DNA of 40,282 nucleotides from a bacterium. GTDB lineage: Bacteria; Planctomycetota; Planctomycetia; Planctomycetales; Planctomycetaceae. The stretch lies in contig WGMU01000190.1 in assembly GCA_016124895.1 (NCBI GenBank), positions 1-40,282 of the forward strand, written 5' to 3'. Position 1 is the first letter of the stretch, and every line of letters starts with the position of its first letter. Below are positions 24,873 to 35,300 of the stretch, piece after piece. The notes beneath the pieces are model-generated. The model ran no database searches, was not told the origin of the DNA, and saw nothing but the letters and a program-made list of their open reading frames with translations. The position numbers and the translations under genes are program-made.

Positions 24873-26717
24873 ATGTCGAAAACGTCGCACAGCACGGCGC
24901 CGACTTCGCAATCGGACGCGGCTGCCGAACGCGCCTCGCCGCCGATTGATCACGGCTTTCTTCTGCGACCGGTCGCTGTCGAATTCCACAGACTCTGGCA
25001 GAAGTCAAACGCTTCCGGTCAGCCTCGGCCAGACATCTTTGCCTTCGTCCGGTCCCAGAACGAAATCACTGGGCCGCAATGCCGCGACGTGTGCCTCGTT
25101 GATCAGTTTCACCGCTGGAAATCAGAGATGGGTCTGCCGGCAGAGACATACTGCCGACTGTTGCGCAATTTCTGCGGCGACAAATCGCAGGATCTCGAAC
25201 TGGAACTCGTCCTGCACGAACTCTCTCTCAGACGGGCTGCGGCAGCGTCTCCAGAGGCCATCAGCGTTGACGACTTTTGCGCACGGTTTCCGGGTTTTCG
25301 GCCGCATCTGCTGCGCTGCTTCGCGGATGCTGATCTGGAAGCGACGCGGGCGCTCGACCAGACGCGACCACCGGACGAGATGTCTCAGACGTTTTCCGTT
25401 GCAGCGACACAGCCCCGAACCGGCGTGGTTCCGCAAATCGATCTCGACGCCACGACTCTCGAAATGAGCGAAGTCGATGACGGCAGTTCACTGACGCTGG
25501 TGTCGGATCATTTTCAGCACAACGCGTCGTCGCTGCTGGGCAACTGTGGCCCGTTCTCGAAACTGCCGCCGATCCTGCTGCAGGAAATTGAATCGAATCT
25601 CGAAAATGTTGTTTACGAGCCGGGCGAATACCTGACACGCGAGGGCGATCCCGGTGACGGACTGTTCGTCATCCAGTCGGGCGAAGTTGAAATTCGGGCT
25701 CGTTCCGAATCAGGTGAGCCACGAGTGCTGGCGACCAGTGGCAGCGGCGAGATTCTCGGAGAAATGGCGCTGCTGACCGAAGCACCGCGTACAGCCGATC
25801 TGATTGCCGTCGGATCGGTCTCGGTAAAGTTTCTGCCGGTCGCCGTGTTCGAGAATCTGGCCGGTAAGTATCCCGTCATCAGTCGTGTGCTGACTCAGTT
25901 GCTGGCAGAGCGGCTTGGCCAGCGCGGGCACGACGCTCTGGCTGGCAAGACACTCGATCGGTTCCGCATCGTTCGGCGACTCGGCAAGGGTGGCATGGCA
26001 ATCGTCTATGCCGCCGAGCATCTCGATACCGAACTGCCGGTGGCGCTCAAAATGATGAGCCACCGCCTGGTATACGACCTCAACGCGCTCAAGCTGTTCC
26101 AGCGAGAGGCTCGAATTATTGAGGGGTTTGACCACCCGAACATCGTTCGGATGCTGGGCCGGTTCAAGGCGTTCCGATCGTTCTTCATCGTCATGGAATA
26201 CTGCGATGGCACACCGCTCGACAAAGTGGTCCGGAAAAGCGGCCCGCTGTCGGCGGAGCAGTTCTGCTTGGTCTTTCGACAGCTATGCGACGCGCTGGCG
26301 TACGCGCACGATCAGAACGTTGTGCATCGCGATATCAAACCGTCAAACGTCATGCTGACTGAAGAGGGAACAGTCAAGTTGATGGACTTCGGTCTGGCCA
26401 ATCCGCTTGATACGAACGACGAATCTCAGTCAGGCGTCATCGCCGGCACGCCGCGGTATATGGCTCCAGAACAGCTTCGCGGCGACGACGTCGACACCAG
26501 GGCCGATCTGTTCTCGCTTGGCTGCACCGCCTGGAAACTGCTGACAGGCTCTGACCTCGTCACGCAGCGCTCGCTGGTCGGGATCGAGAAGTGCCACACC
26601 AACTGGCAGGTACCGACGTTTAAAAACGTACCGGGGAACGTCGCGACATTTCTGCAGACGTGCCTCACGTTCGACCGCGAAGACCGCGAGGTCGACTTGC
26701 GATCGTTTCCCGGTTGA
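24873..26717 (+). CDS. Ser/Thr protein kinase with cyclic-nucleotide-binding domain
   Basis: The 614-residue protein has an N-terminal planctomycete-type helical region (about 30-160), a cyclic-nucleotide-binding domain at about 228-348 and a Hanks-type kinase domain at about 364-610. The phosphate-binding cassette GEMALLTEAPRTAD keeps the Glu and Arg used to bind cAMP/cGMP. Kinase hallmarks are all present: GKGGMA loop, K393 (VALKMM), HRDIKPSN with D487, DFG with D505 and APEQL. An active kinase gated by a cyclic nucleotide is therefore plausible. No transmembrane helix is seen, unlike most bacterial kinases of this class. Start ATG 24873 is preferred (GGAG about 8 bases upstream) to TTG 24837. 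It stands 213 bases after the J-like gene, perhaps with its own promoter. Confidence 0.9.
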   Translation: MSKTSHSTAPTSQSDAAAERASPPIDHGFLLRPVAVEFHRLWQKSNASGQPRPDIFAFVRSQNEITGPQCRDVCLVDQFHRWKSEMGLPAETYCRLLRNFCGDKSQDLELELVLHELSLRRAAAASPEAISVDDFCARFPGFRPHLLRCFADADLEATRALDQTRPPDEMSQTFSVAATQPRTGVVPQIDLDATTLEMSEVDDGSSLTLVSDHFQHNASSLLGNCGPFSKLPPILLQEIESNLENVVYEPGEYLTREGDPGDGLFVIQSGEVEIRARSESGEPRVLATSGSGEILGEMALLTEAPRTADLIAVGSVSVKFLPVAVFENLAGKYPVISRVLTQLLAERLGQRGHDALAGKTLDRFRIVRRLGKGGMAIVYAAEHLDTELPVALKMMSHRLVYDLNALKLFQREARIIEGFDHPNIVRMLGRFKAFRSFFIVMEYCDGTPLDKVVRKSGPLSAEQFCLVFRQLCDALAYAHDQNVVHRDIKPSNVMLTEEGTVKLMDFGLANPLDTNDESQSGVIAGTPRYMAPEQLRGDDVDTRADLFSLGCTAWKLLTGSDLVTQRSLVGIEKCHTNWQVPTFKNVPGNVATFLQTCLTFDREDREVDLRSFPG

Positions 26718-26752
26718 GCGCGGCTGAAGGACGGTGTTGCGCCGCAGCGCCG

Positions 26753-27538
26753 CTACTGGCACGTCATCCTGCGATCGAGGTGCGTGTAGCCGCCATCGAC
26801 ATAAATGATCTGCCCTGTGGTGTGGCTCGACTTCGCCGAGGCAAGAAAGACGACGGCATCGGCGATTTCCTCACACGTTGTGAACCGCCGCTCGAAGGGG
26901 ATCATCTTTTCGATGCTCTGTCTCATGCTGGCCGGATCGTCCATTGTGTTGAGCCAGTTTTCATAGAGCGGTGTCCAGGTCTCGGCGGGGATGACTGCAT
27001 TGACCCGGATGCCGTTCTTCGCCAGGTCGACCGCCCACTCGCGTGTCAGCCCGTTGATTCCGCCTTTGGCGGCGGCGTACGCCGACGTCCCGCCCTGACC
27101 GGTGACAGCAACCTTCGATCCGATATTGATGATCGTCCCACGCGACTGCTGCAGCGCATCGAGTGCGTAGTGAGCCATTGCGTAAACATGGACAAGGTTT
27201 CGCCGCAGTGATTCGACGAACGCGTCTGGCCCGGCGTCGAGTCCAACTCCGTCATTGACACCGGCATTATTCACTAGCACGTCGATCCGACCGAACTTCT
27301 CCAGCGTCGCGGCGACCGCGTGCCGACATGCGTCGACGTCGGTCAGGTCTCCCTGAATAAAGAAGCAATCCTGGCCCCGGGCGGAATATTCCGCTTCCAG
27401 CGTTTCTCCCTCGGCCGTGCTGCGGTTGACGTTGGCGACGCGCGCGCCTTCCGCCAGAAAGGAACGCACGATGCCGGCCCCAATGCCTTTCGAGCCACCT
27501 GTCACCAGCACCACTTTGTCCTGAAGCTGCAAATCCAT
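26753..27538 (-). CDS. SDR-family dehydrogenase, L-fucose dehydrogenase-like
   Basis: The 261-residue protein is a classical short-chain dehydrogenase: MDLQLQDKVVLVTGGSKGIG gives the nucleotide-binding TGGSKGIG, then NNAG, the catalytic Ser-Tyr-Lys set (INIGSKVAVTGQG ... SAYAAAKGG) and the C-terminal TTGQIIYVDGGYTHLDR. The MDLxLQDKVV opening and the GGYTHLDR ending are those of L-fucose/aldose dehydrogenases in the fuconate pathway, but the substrate is inference. NAD preference is not decided. Start ATG 27538 has AGG seven bases upstream. It is convergent with the kinase (35 bases) and lies downstream of the CPBP protease gene on the same strand. Confidence 0.9.
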   Translation of the reverse strand: MDLQLQDKVVLVTGGSKGIGAGIVRSFLAEGARVANVNRSTAEGETLEAEYSARGQDCFFIQGDLTDVDACRHAVAATLEKFGRIDVLVNNAGVNDGVGLDAGPDAFVESLRRNLVHVYAMAHYALDALQQSRGTIINIGSKVAVTGQGGTSAYAAAKGGINGLTREWAVDLAKNGIRVNAVIPAETWTPLYENWLNTMDDPASMRQSIEKMIPFERRFTTCEEIADAVVFLASAKSSHTTGQIIYVDGGYTHLDRRMTCQ

Positions 27539-27620
27539 CGTGAGCCTGTTCCGTGTCAAAGGCTGAAGGTTCAAGGAAAACGAATCACGCCGTGACACAC
27601 GACTTGCAACAGGCAGACGT

Positions 27621-28424
27621 TCAGAACGCTGGCTGCAGCGACAGCAGCAGAACGGCCAGATTCGTCGCGTTAAACAGCGAATGAACAACGACAATCGCCA
27701 GAAAGCTCCATCGCTGCTGATACAGATAACCAAGTATCAGCGCCAACGGAAACAACGGCAGTGCATCAGGAAAGCGATGTACGGCGGAAAACGCCAGCGC
27801 AGCGAGTATCAGAGCCGCTCGCGGCGGCAGCCACTGTGCCAGCCAGGTCTGCAGAACGACGCGGTAGATGAGTTCTTCCATCAACGGCGCACACAGAACG
27901 GCCGCGGCAATGATCCACAGCATCGTACTCGGAGTCCGGTCCTCGCGCAGCAGTTGCAGCATCGCGTGTTCGGTCTCTTCGTGCCGGAAACTCAGCGTCG
28001 CCAGCAGGACGAGCACGACGGGCAGAACGCTCGCCAGACACGCCAGCGCGCCATGCCGCAGGTCCCGCTTCCAGTCAACAATCCGCAGGCCGAAGTCTGT
28101 CAGACATGCTGACGGTGAAACGGCCAGCGGGCTCAGGATGAGCAGGAACAGCAATCCCTGCCTCGCACACGCCCGACGGATTTCATCAACAGAAGCCGCG
28201 CCCGTATTCGTGTGCGTGTTCACGAAGAGAGCCACTAAGCCGGCACCTGCCCACGCAATCGCGACCGCCACGGAAAACGGAGGGAGTCGAGACTGAGGCA
28301 GATCTGCCGGTTCCAGAATCGGTGACCGCGACGAGAGCCGCATTCCGATCGTTACCCAAACCCATAGGCTGCCGGCCAGCAGAACTCCGAGCAGCACAGC
28401 GACTTCCGTTGTGATGTCGGCCAT
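27621..28424 (-). CDS. CPBP family intramembrane metalloprotease
   Basis: The 267-residue polytopic protein has about seven hydrophobic segments and the Abi/CAAX-protease (CPBP) motifs: LMEELIYRVVLQ (EExxxR), FSAVHRF (FxxxH) and HSLFNATN (HxxxN/D). These provide the glutamate and histidine metal ligands of Rce1-type membrane proteases. In bacteria the family acts in peptide processing or self-immunity; no bacteriocin gene is near. ATG 28424 is chosen because the first membrane segment follows directly; no good ribosome binding site is seen. Confidence 0.85.
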   Translation of the reverse strand: MADITTEVAVLLGVLLAGSLWVWVTIGMRLSSRSPILEPADLPQSRLPPFSVAVAIAWAGAGLVALFVNTHTNTGAASVDEIRRACARQGLLFLLILSPLAVSPSACLTDFGLRIVDWKRDLRHGALACLASVLPVVLVLLATLSFRHEETEHAMLQLLREDRTPSTMLWIIAAAVLCAPLMEELIYRVVLQTWLAQWLPPRAALILAALAFSAVHRFPDALPLFPLALILGYLYQQRWSFLAIVVVHSLFNATNLAVLLLSLQPAF

Positions 28425-28758
28425 GAAGAGATCGTTCTGGTCAGTGCAGCGGGAAGCCCGCCAGCACACGAAATAACAATGAAACGTGTCCGATACGACT
28501 TTCCGGAAACATTCGGCACCCGCCAGTGTCCAGAATTGGAAATCCGTTGACAGGCAGAAGCAACCCTGCCGAGGATCAGGTCAGCGGTCACTGTCCACTG
28601 GAAGAGTTTCAGGGGCTGTTTTATTTGTCGAGGCAGTCGCGGAAGGTTACTTCCAGAGCGTGAACGCAGTGGAAGGCTCCATGACGGATGCGTTTGTCAG
28701 CGATTTCAACGAAGAAGCCGTCCTCCCGGTTGAGCCGACTCGATCAGATTGAACTCTT
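28425..28758. other. Intergenic region, nothing recognised
   Basis: The 334 bases between the TolC-like gene and the CPBP gene carry frames on both strands, but none has protein-like composition together with a ribosome binding site. It presumably holds the CPBP promoter. Confidence 0.3.
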
Positions 28759-30576
28759 CTACCCCTCGGCTCCACCGCCGATCGCGAACAGGTCATCCGC
28801 CTGCAGGATTTCGGCCAGATCGACAGTAGCAGCCCATTGCTGACCGAGCACGTCGAGATAGCCAGCAATCGCCTGAGCCAGCGTCTGCTGAGCGACGACG
28901 ATCTGCGCGAAATCGACGTCGCCGCCGGCTTCCCGGAAACGGTCATAAATGCCGCGATAGACGCGGACCTGATCCTGCAGAATCTCCGTGCGATAGCTGG
29001 CCGCGATAGTCATGTTCGACGCGTAGCGTCCGTAAATCTCGGCGAGCATGTTCTGCAGCGTGTTTCGCTTATCGATCAGGTCCTGCTGTGACCGTGTGAC
29101 CTGGGCATGCGCCGACGTGATGTTTCCCTGATTCCGGTTGAAAACGGGTACCGGCAGGCCAATCTGCAGGTTGTACGAGAAGTTATCGAGCGGAGTCGTG
29201 GCATCGTGCTGCACCGCCGTGTACAGCTCGATGTTTGGAATCGGTGTGACTTCCTGCAGACGCAGGTTGTATTGAGCACTTGAGATCAGCGACTGGGCCG
29301 CGATCAGATCCGAATGTCTGCTGAGGACAATCGTTCGAGCCGATTCGTAATCGATCTTCGGTGCCGGGGTTTCAATCGAGCCTGCCACTTCCGTGCGCGG
29401 CATCTCCGGCAGGCCCAGCGTCGCGGCGAGCTGTCGCCATGCGGCCATGACGCGATTGTCAGCCTGCACAACGTTATTGCGTGCCTGGACCGCCAGCACT
29501 CGAAGCTGCAAGGGTTCGTACGCTGCGTTCTCACCGCCGGCGACCAGATCAATCTGAGCGTGATAGACTTCTTCGCTGAGCGTGGCCAGCGCTCGGCTGA
29601 ACACAAGCCGCTCCTGAGCCAGCAGTAACTCGAAATACCGGCGCCGGATGTTACTTGCGAGCGAGACACGGGCTTTACGCAAATCAGCTTCAGCGGCCTG
29701 CATGGCCATCAGCGCCGAGTCCTGTGCCAGCGTCAGCTTGCCGGCCGTCACAAACTCCTGCGAGATGAACGCACCGTTGTACCCGGCCGTGTTGGTCGTC
29801 CCGACGGTGTCGCCTTCGTATCCGACGGTCGGGTTCGGGTAGAGCCCGACCTGAATCGCCTTCCCCCTCGCAGACTCGACATCCGCAGCCGCCTGACTGA
29901 CGACCGGACTGTGTTCCAGGCCCAGTTGCTGAAGCTCGGACAGCGTCATTGGCTCGTCGGCCCGGTCACCGGCAACCAGCGGTGGAACTTCATATGGAAG
30001 TTCGGGAAACAGGGAGCGGATCAGTGACCTGCGGACCTCCAGTGGCTGCTGAGCATCATAGGCCGGTAGCCTCAACGGGCTGGCGTCAGAACCAGGCAGC
30101 TCTTTTGGCACGGCGAAACGCTGCGAACGTTGTCGTGCGACCGCCTCATTTTTTTGTCCGTCGGCAGATCTGGTCGCGAGTGATTCCGGCGCACTCTGAA
30201 AACTGACCTGCTGGATCCCACTCGGTCGCCAGATGGGACGCGCCTCTGAAAGTTGCTCGCCAACGGTAGATGGAGGACGTCGCGCCGCCTGTGGTTCCGG
30301 CGCTGGAACGGGCTGGCGCAGAACTGGCGGTGTCTCTGGAAGAGCTGGCAGGCCATCCAGCGCAGCTCCGGAACCTGAAGCTCCAGTCGAAGCTGGCGCG
30401 GGTGGAGAACTCGACTGGCCGTCCGGCTTCGTTGCAGCCTGCGGAGGCGGTGTGTCATCCGCAACAGTCGAAGCCGTTTGAACGTAATGCCCGATCAGGC
30501 AGCAGCGGTCCGACTGGCACCCGGCCAGCAGCCCCAGAAACGCCACTCCAGCGAGTGGTAACGATCGTTCCAGCAT
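28759..30576 (-). CDS. TolC/OEP-family outer-membrane efflux lipoprotein
   Basis: The 605-residue protein starts MLERSLPLAGVAFLGLLAGC, a lipoprotein signal with lipobox LAGC (C20). A 180-residue Pro/Gln-rich linker follows, then two outer membrane efflux (OEP) repeats: LSELQQLGLEHSPVVSQAAA, GLYPNPTVGYEGDTVG, LTLAQDSALMAMQAAEADLR in the first and ARTIVLSRHSDLIAAQSLIS, LQIGLPVPVFNRNQGNI, IYDRFREAGGDVDFAQIVVA in the second. It should form the trimeric outer-membrane channel of a tripartite exporter, probably CusC/heavy-metal-type. No inner-membrane pump or adaptor gene is adjacent, so the partner lies elsewhere. ATG 30576 has AGGA about ten bases upstream. Confidence 0.92.
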   Translation of the reverse strand: MLERSLPLAGVAFLGLLAGCQSDRCCLIGHYVQTASTVADDTPPPQAATKPDGQSSSPPAPASTGASGSGAALDGLPALPETPPVLRQPVPAPEPQAARRPPSTVGEQLSEARPIWRPSGIQQVSFQSAPESLATRSADGQKNEAVARQRSQRFAVPKELPGSDASPLRLPAYDAQQPLEVRRSLIRSLFPELPYEVPPLVAGDRADEPMTLSELQQLGLEHSPVVSQAAADVESARGKAIQVGLYPNPTVGYEGDTVGTTNTAGYNGAFISQEFVTAGKLTLAQDSALMAMQAAEADLRKARVSLASNIRRRYFELLLAQERLVFSRALATLSEEVYHAQIDLVAGGENAAYEPLQLRVLAVQARNNVVQADNRVMAAWRQLAATLGLPEMPRTEVAGSIETPAPKIDYESARTIVLSRHSDLIAAQSLISSAQYNLRLQEVTPIPNIELYTAVQHDATTPLDNFSYNLQIGLPVPVFNRNQGNITSAHAQVTRSQQDLIDKRNTLQNMLAEIYGRYASNMTIAASYRTEILQDQVRVYRGIYDRFREAGGDVDFAQIVVAQQTLAQAIAGYLDVLGQQWAATVDLAEILQADDLFAIGGGAEG

Positions 30577-31034
30577 GGACAAATTCCTGTCGCAGCAACT
30601 TCAACGCAGCACATCACGGAGTCACAACGCTCCACGGTCATTGTTTCGACAGTTCCGAACAGGCGGAGTGACGTGAATGTCCGGGCTCTGCGGTTCATGC
30701 GGGATACTCCGACACGAGCGCCCGAACGATTCAGACAATCCGCAAACTTTGCCCAGCTTGACGGCCGGCTGCGTCATTCAGAGCAGGCACGATCGTTGCC
30801 AAACAGTGCCACGCAATCAGGTCACCTGATGCTGTGAAACACGGTTCCTGCGATCGATGCGGAACAAAGCGGAATCTGTCCCTGTCTGCGAAACCGCCGA
30901 GGCAAAGCAATCCCGATTCACAGCCGGGACGATTGCATATGTACTGCGACAGGCAGGACCGGCCAGCCAGGGGACGACGACAATACGACTCGACGCTTCG
31001 ACATCACACCTGCTGCCACAGGAAACGGAGCGGC
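30577..31034. other. Intergenic region upstream of the TolC-like gene
   Basis: The 458 bases contain no gene I can support. The minus strand should hold the promoter of the efflux lipoprotein. A TGGCACTGTTTGGCA (minus strand, near 30798-30812) resembles a sigma-54 site but has the wrong spacing. No terminator for the gene at 31035 was found. Confidence 0.3.
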
Positions 31035-31781
31035 TCAGTTACCGCTCGCTGTCGTCACATATCCGCTCAGTTTGATGTCGAGCTTGCCACTGGACTTGTG
31101 CCCCTGTGGCGCGTTAATCGCCAGAAACAGCAGACCTGATTCGGAGGGCGTGATCTCCTTGCTTTCGCCGACCGTGATGGGAGTTCCAGGTTTGCCGGGC
31201 TTGCCTTTGTCAGTGATCGGAATGATGACTGCCATCAGCGCGCCGGTTGGCACGTCTTTAGCCATCTCACGAATCGGGTCGGAATTCGCAAAGCCGTTCG
31301 CATCGATTTCGCCTTCGACGCTGAAACGGTAAGACCCTTCGGCCTGAATACGGAAGCGTTTGCCCTTTTCGACCCGGGCAAGCGGGTCCCCCCAGCCTTT
31401 GGAGACGTCGAGTTCGATCTCGTTGGGATTCTCGGAGAGGATTGACTCTTCCAGTTCGTCGAGCTTTTCTTTCAGGCCGGGCACTTTCGGCTCAACGCGC
31501 TGGACCGTCTGCAGCAACGCCTTTGCTTTTTCCAGCAGCCCGGCGGACTCGTACTCTTTCGCCAGATCGACCTGCTGCCGGAGAAACTCTTCCTTCGCCT
31601 TCTGCTCCTTCAGTTCGAGCTGCCGAAGCTGGGTCGCACTGGGGCCAGTCGACTTCTTCGTCGTCTTCGAACGTTTGGACTGCGCTTCGAGTTCAGTCAC
31701 ACCGACGACGACTGCGACCATCAGCAACAGGCTCAGTCCCAGCACGCGGATATTCAGCAGACGTAGTTTCAGGCGGCGCAT
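31035..31781 (-). CDS. Secreted coiled-coil protein with possible LecA-like domain
   Basis: The 248-residue protein has an uncleaved or Sec signal helix (NIRVLGLSLLLMVAVVVGV), a basic linker, a Glu/Lys/Leu coiled coil (residues about 48-115: LRQLELKEQKAKEEFLRQQV ... VPGLKEKLDELEES), and a C-terminal beta domain. That domain (DVSKGWGDPLARVEKGKRFR, FANSDPIREMAKDVPTGALM, ESGLLFLAINAPQGHKSSGK) has the layout of PA-IL/LecA galactose-binding lectins, including the conserved polar loop near a predicted calcium site. Similarity is by pattern only. ATG 31781 is preceded by GAGGAG. It is divergent from the WXG-like/FtsK pair, with a 274-base shared promoter region. Confidence 0.65.
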   Translation of the reverse strand: MRRLKLRLLNIRVLGLSLLLMVAVVVGVTELEAQSKRSKTTKKSTGPSATQLRQLELKEQKAKEEFLRQQVDLAKEYESAGLLEKAKALLQTVQRVEPKVPGLKEKLDELEESILSENPNEIELDVSKGWGDPLARVEKGKRFRIQAEGSYRFSVEGEIDANGFANSDPIREMAKDVPTGALMAVIIPITDKGKPGKPGTPITVGESKEITPSESGLLFLAINAPQGHKSSGKLDIKLSGYVTTASGN

Positions 31782-32055
31782 CGAAGTCTCCTCGGTCGTA
31801 AACAGACGGCGAGGCAGGATCGTATCGGTGCCGGACAGGTCGCGGCAACAGGCGCAACCAGGCAGTGCCACAGTTCGATCGCAAGCATCAGTCTCAGAAG
31901 CGGGTTCGGCTGTTGAGGCACTTGCCGTTTTCACGTACTTCAGACGGGCTACGATGTACGAGGCAAACTGTGGAGACGACCAGCCGGCCACGCGTTTCCC
32001 AGCAGCCAGACTCTGACAACTGAAACCGCGACAACCGAAACGACGAGGCTTTCTG

Positions 32056-32295
32056 ATGCGACTGGCTGATCTGGCAACTCCTGCTGGACGAATTCACAAG
32101 TCTCTGGAAGAACTGCAGCTTGCCTGGGCCAGCGCTCAGGAAGAGTGGCATGACTCAAACAGCCGGAAGTTCGAGGAAGAACAGCTTCTGCCTCTGGCAT
32201 TTACCGTCAAGCAGGCTCTCGACGCTGTCGGTCGGATGAGCGAGGCTCTGTTTGAAGCCGAACGAGCGTGCGCCGACGGCGAACCTCTCGAATAA
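32056..32295 (+). CDS. WXG100-like small helical-hairpin protein
   Basis: The 79-residue protein has no signal peptide. It is predicted to fold as two helices around W31-x-D33: helix one IHKSLEELQLAWASAQEEW, turn HDSNSR, helix two KFEEEQLLPLAFTVKQALDA onward. The turn and second helix align closely with ESX substrates such as staphylococcal EsxA (NWEGQAFSRFEEQFQ against EWHDSNSRKFEEEQL), with Asp in place of the usual Gly of WxG. Such proteins are exported as dimers by the EccC/EssC ATPase. GAGG stands about nine bases before ATG 32056. The large FtsK-type ATPase starts 51 bases after its stop, so the two are very probably one operon. It is slightly shorter than the usual 95-100 residues because the first helix begins late. 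Confidence 0.7.
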   Translation: MRLADLATPAGRIHKSLEELQLAWASAQEEWHDSNSRKFEEEQLLPLAFTVKQALDAVGRMSEALFEAERACADGEPLE

Positions 32296-32346
32296 ACAGG
32301 ACGATGATCAAAACACGGAAATCACCCAGCGTGGGAGCAGACCAAC

Positions 32347-35300
32347 GTGGATCAGCAGTTTTCAACTGACCGACTGCAGCAACTGATTCAGCATCTGTTC
32401 GATGCGATTGCCTGCCGTGTTGACGGCCAAATCAATCTGCGCCAGCAGCACGAACAGCAATTGGCCGCCGAAGCTGAACGTTCCGTGGCTGAACGTGAAC
32501 AGCGAACCGCCGAGTACGAATCGGAGCGGCAGCAGCTTCAGTCCGAATACGACCGCAGGTGCGCCGAAGCTGGCACGCTTTTTCAGGCACATTATTCAGC
32601 GGCATCTGAGGAGTACGACGAGGCGTTGCGGGCAATCAACAGCCAGTACGAAAAGGATATGGTCGCTGCCACTCAGGAGTACGACGAAACAAAATGGATG
32701 GTCGTTTCATACTTTGACGAGAACGCCGGAGGCTCGCCGAAACAGCAGTTCGAGCAGTTTGAACACAACGTGCTCAACACGGGCGAGCATCTCGAAGTCG
32801 TGTCGAGGGAACTCGATGAACTTCATGAGTCAACGATCGCGACGCTGAAGAAACGCCGCATGTGGACCGACGCGGCGCTGCCACAACCTCGGAAACCGAC
32901 CGGTTCTTCCGACTCTCTGATCGAGCAGTTTGAAACATCCAGCGAGCGGTTCTGCGAACTTGCCGCGCAACTGAAACGCCGCAAGGTTCCGCTGCTGTTC
33001 GCCGGCTTTGTGCCGCTGATTCTGTTTCTGCTGCTGACCGTTGGCGTGACAGGGCTTGCATATCTGGTCGTCGATCCCGGCTGGCTCGACCTGAAGAATC
33101 CTCCGCAGTACGAATGGATTGGCCTGCTGTCGCTCGGTGGCCTGCTGTTCTCGGCAATGCTTCTCGGGATTCTGTTTGTGGTCACGCGAGGAAAGATCGA
33201 AGACCTCTACGAGCAGGCAGCAGATTCTCTCGTTGCTGCACGGACATACAATTCCGTCTGGAGACGCGTCACCGAACGCGAACTGGAGAAACGCCGCAAG
33301 GAATTCGACGAGTGGTATGGCAAGCTGGTCAACGAGCGTGACTCGCGGCTCGCGAAAAATCAGGAACGGTATGACCGGCTGAAGAACGAATACACGAACC
33401 GTCGGGCACAGGCTCTCAATTCGGCAAACGAGCGTTACCCGGCGATGATGACGTCGCTGACAAAGCAGCGGGACGAAGCACTCGAAGTCGCGCACGGCGA
33501 GTATCCTGGGCGACTCAGGAAACTGAAGGATCGATACGAGTGGGACCTCAAGCGGCTGGACGAACTGAGACAGGCCAACCTGACGGCGATCAACCAGCAG
33601 TTCGCGGCCGACTGGAACGAAATGACGCACGACTGGATGTCGGCCGTCGCGCAGACTCGCCAGTCGGCCGAGCAGATGACCCGAGAGGCAGCGGCGGTTT
33701 CGCAGGCGTGGGCCGATCTTGCCTTCGGAACCTGGACGCCACCATCAAGCATCCCGCCCGGAGTGAATCTCGGCGAATTCCGTCTGAGCCTCGAAGATAT
33801 CGAGCATGGGCTGCCGGACGATGAACGACTCATACCGCCGGTCACCGACTTCCCGCTGCCGGCCGTGCTGCCGTTTCCGAATCAGACGTCCATGCTTATT
33901 CGTGCGACCGGCAGTGCCGGTCGACAGGCCGCCGTTAACGTACTGCGCGTGGCCATGCTGCGTCTGCTGACAACGCTGCCGCCAGGCAAAGTCCGCTTCA
34001 CGATCATCGACCCAATCGGCCTCGGCGAAAACTTCTCCGCCTTTATGCACCTGGTTGATTATGACGAGCTGCTCGTCACGAGCCGCATCTGGACTGAGTC
34101 AACGCATATTGAGCAGCGGCTCGGCGACCTGACCGAACACATGGAGACCGTCTTTCAGACGTATCTGCGAAACGAGTTCAAGACGATCGAAGACTACAAC
34201 GACTTCGCCGGCGAAGTCGCAGAGCCATATCACTTCCTGGTGATCGCCGGCTTCCCGTCAAACTTCTCCGAACAGGCGGCGCGACGGTTGATCAGCATTC
34301 TGTCGAGCGGTCCGCGGTGTGGCGTTTACACGCTGATGAGTGTTGATCCGCAGCTCACAATGCCGCCCAACTTCCAACTGAAAGAAGCCGCCGAACTCGC
34401 AACGTGTCTGACCTGGCACGACGACGCATTCTCGTTCGATGACGAACGGATCAACTGGCTGCCGCTGACGATGCGCGACGTACCGGAGCCGGACGAGTTT
34501 GTGCGGATCGTCAAACGCGTCGGCGATGCCTCGAAGGACGCGCGTCGTGTCGAAGTTTCGTTCGACCGGATCGCGCCGCGCACGCTGTGGCAGCAGGACA
34601 GTCGTAAGGGCCTCGACGTCCCGCTCGGTCGAGCCGGCGCGACCAAACTGCAGCACATGCGGCTGGGCAAGGGAACGTCGCAGCACGTGCTGATCGCTGG
34701 TAAAACGGGCTCCGGCAAGTCGACCTTCATGCACATTCTGATTACGAACCTCGCCCTGCATTACAGCCCGGACGAGGTCGAGTTTTACCTGATCGACTTC
34801 AAGAAGGGCGTCGAGTTTAAAACGTACGCGTCGAACCGACTGCCGCACGCCCGCGTGATTGCGATCGAGAGTGACCGCGAGTTCGGCCTTAGCGTGCTCG
34901 AACGTCTTGACGAAATTCTCAAGGAACGCGGCGACCTGTTCCGTAACCGCGGCGTGCAGGACATCGCCAGCTTCCGTGACGCGAATCCCGAACGGATGCC
35001 GCGGATCATGCTGTTGATCGACGAATTTCAGGAGTTCTTCACCGAGGACGACCGGCTGTCACAGCAGGCGTCGCTGCTGCTTGACCGCCTGGTCCGCCAG
35101 GGCCGCGCGTTCGGCATTCACGTGATGCTCGGTTCGCAGACGCTCGGCGGAGCGTACTCGCTGGCCCGCAGCACGCTCGGCCAGGTTGCGGTACGCATCG
35201 CCCTGCAGTGCAGCGAGTCCGACGCACACCTGATCCTCAGCGAAGAAAACACCGCCGCCCGACTGCTGACTCGGCCGGGCGAAGCGATCTACAACGATGC

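Noticed and set aside
28486-28752. Plus-strand frame of 88 codons between the TolC-like and CPBP genes
   Set aside because: No ribosome binding site, weak composition, and it overlaps the presumed promoter of the CPBP gene.
30798-30812. TGGCACTGTTTGGCA on the minus strand, resembling a sigma-54 promoter
   Set aside because: The distance between the GG and GC elements is one base short of the required spacing and no enhancer-binding site is visible.
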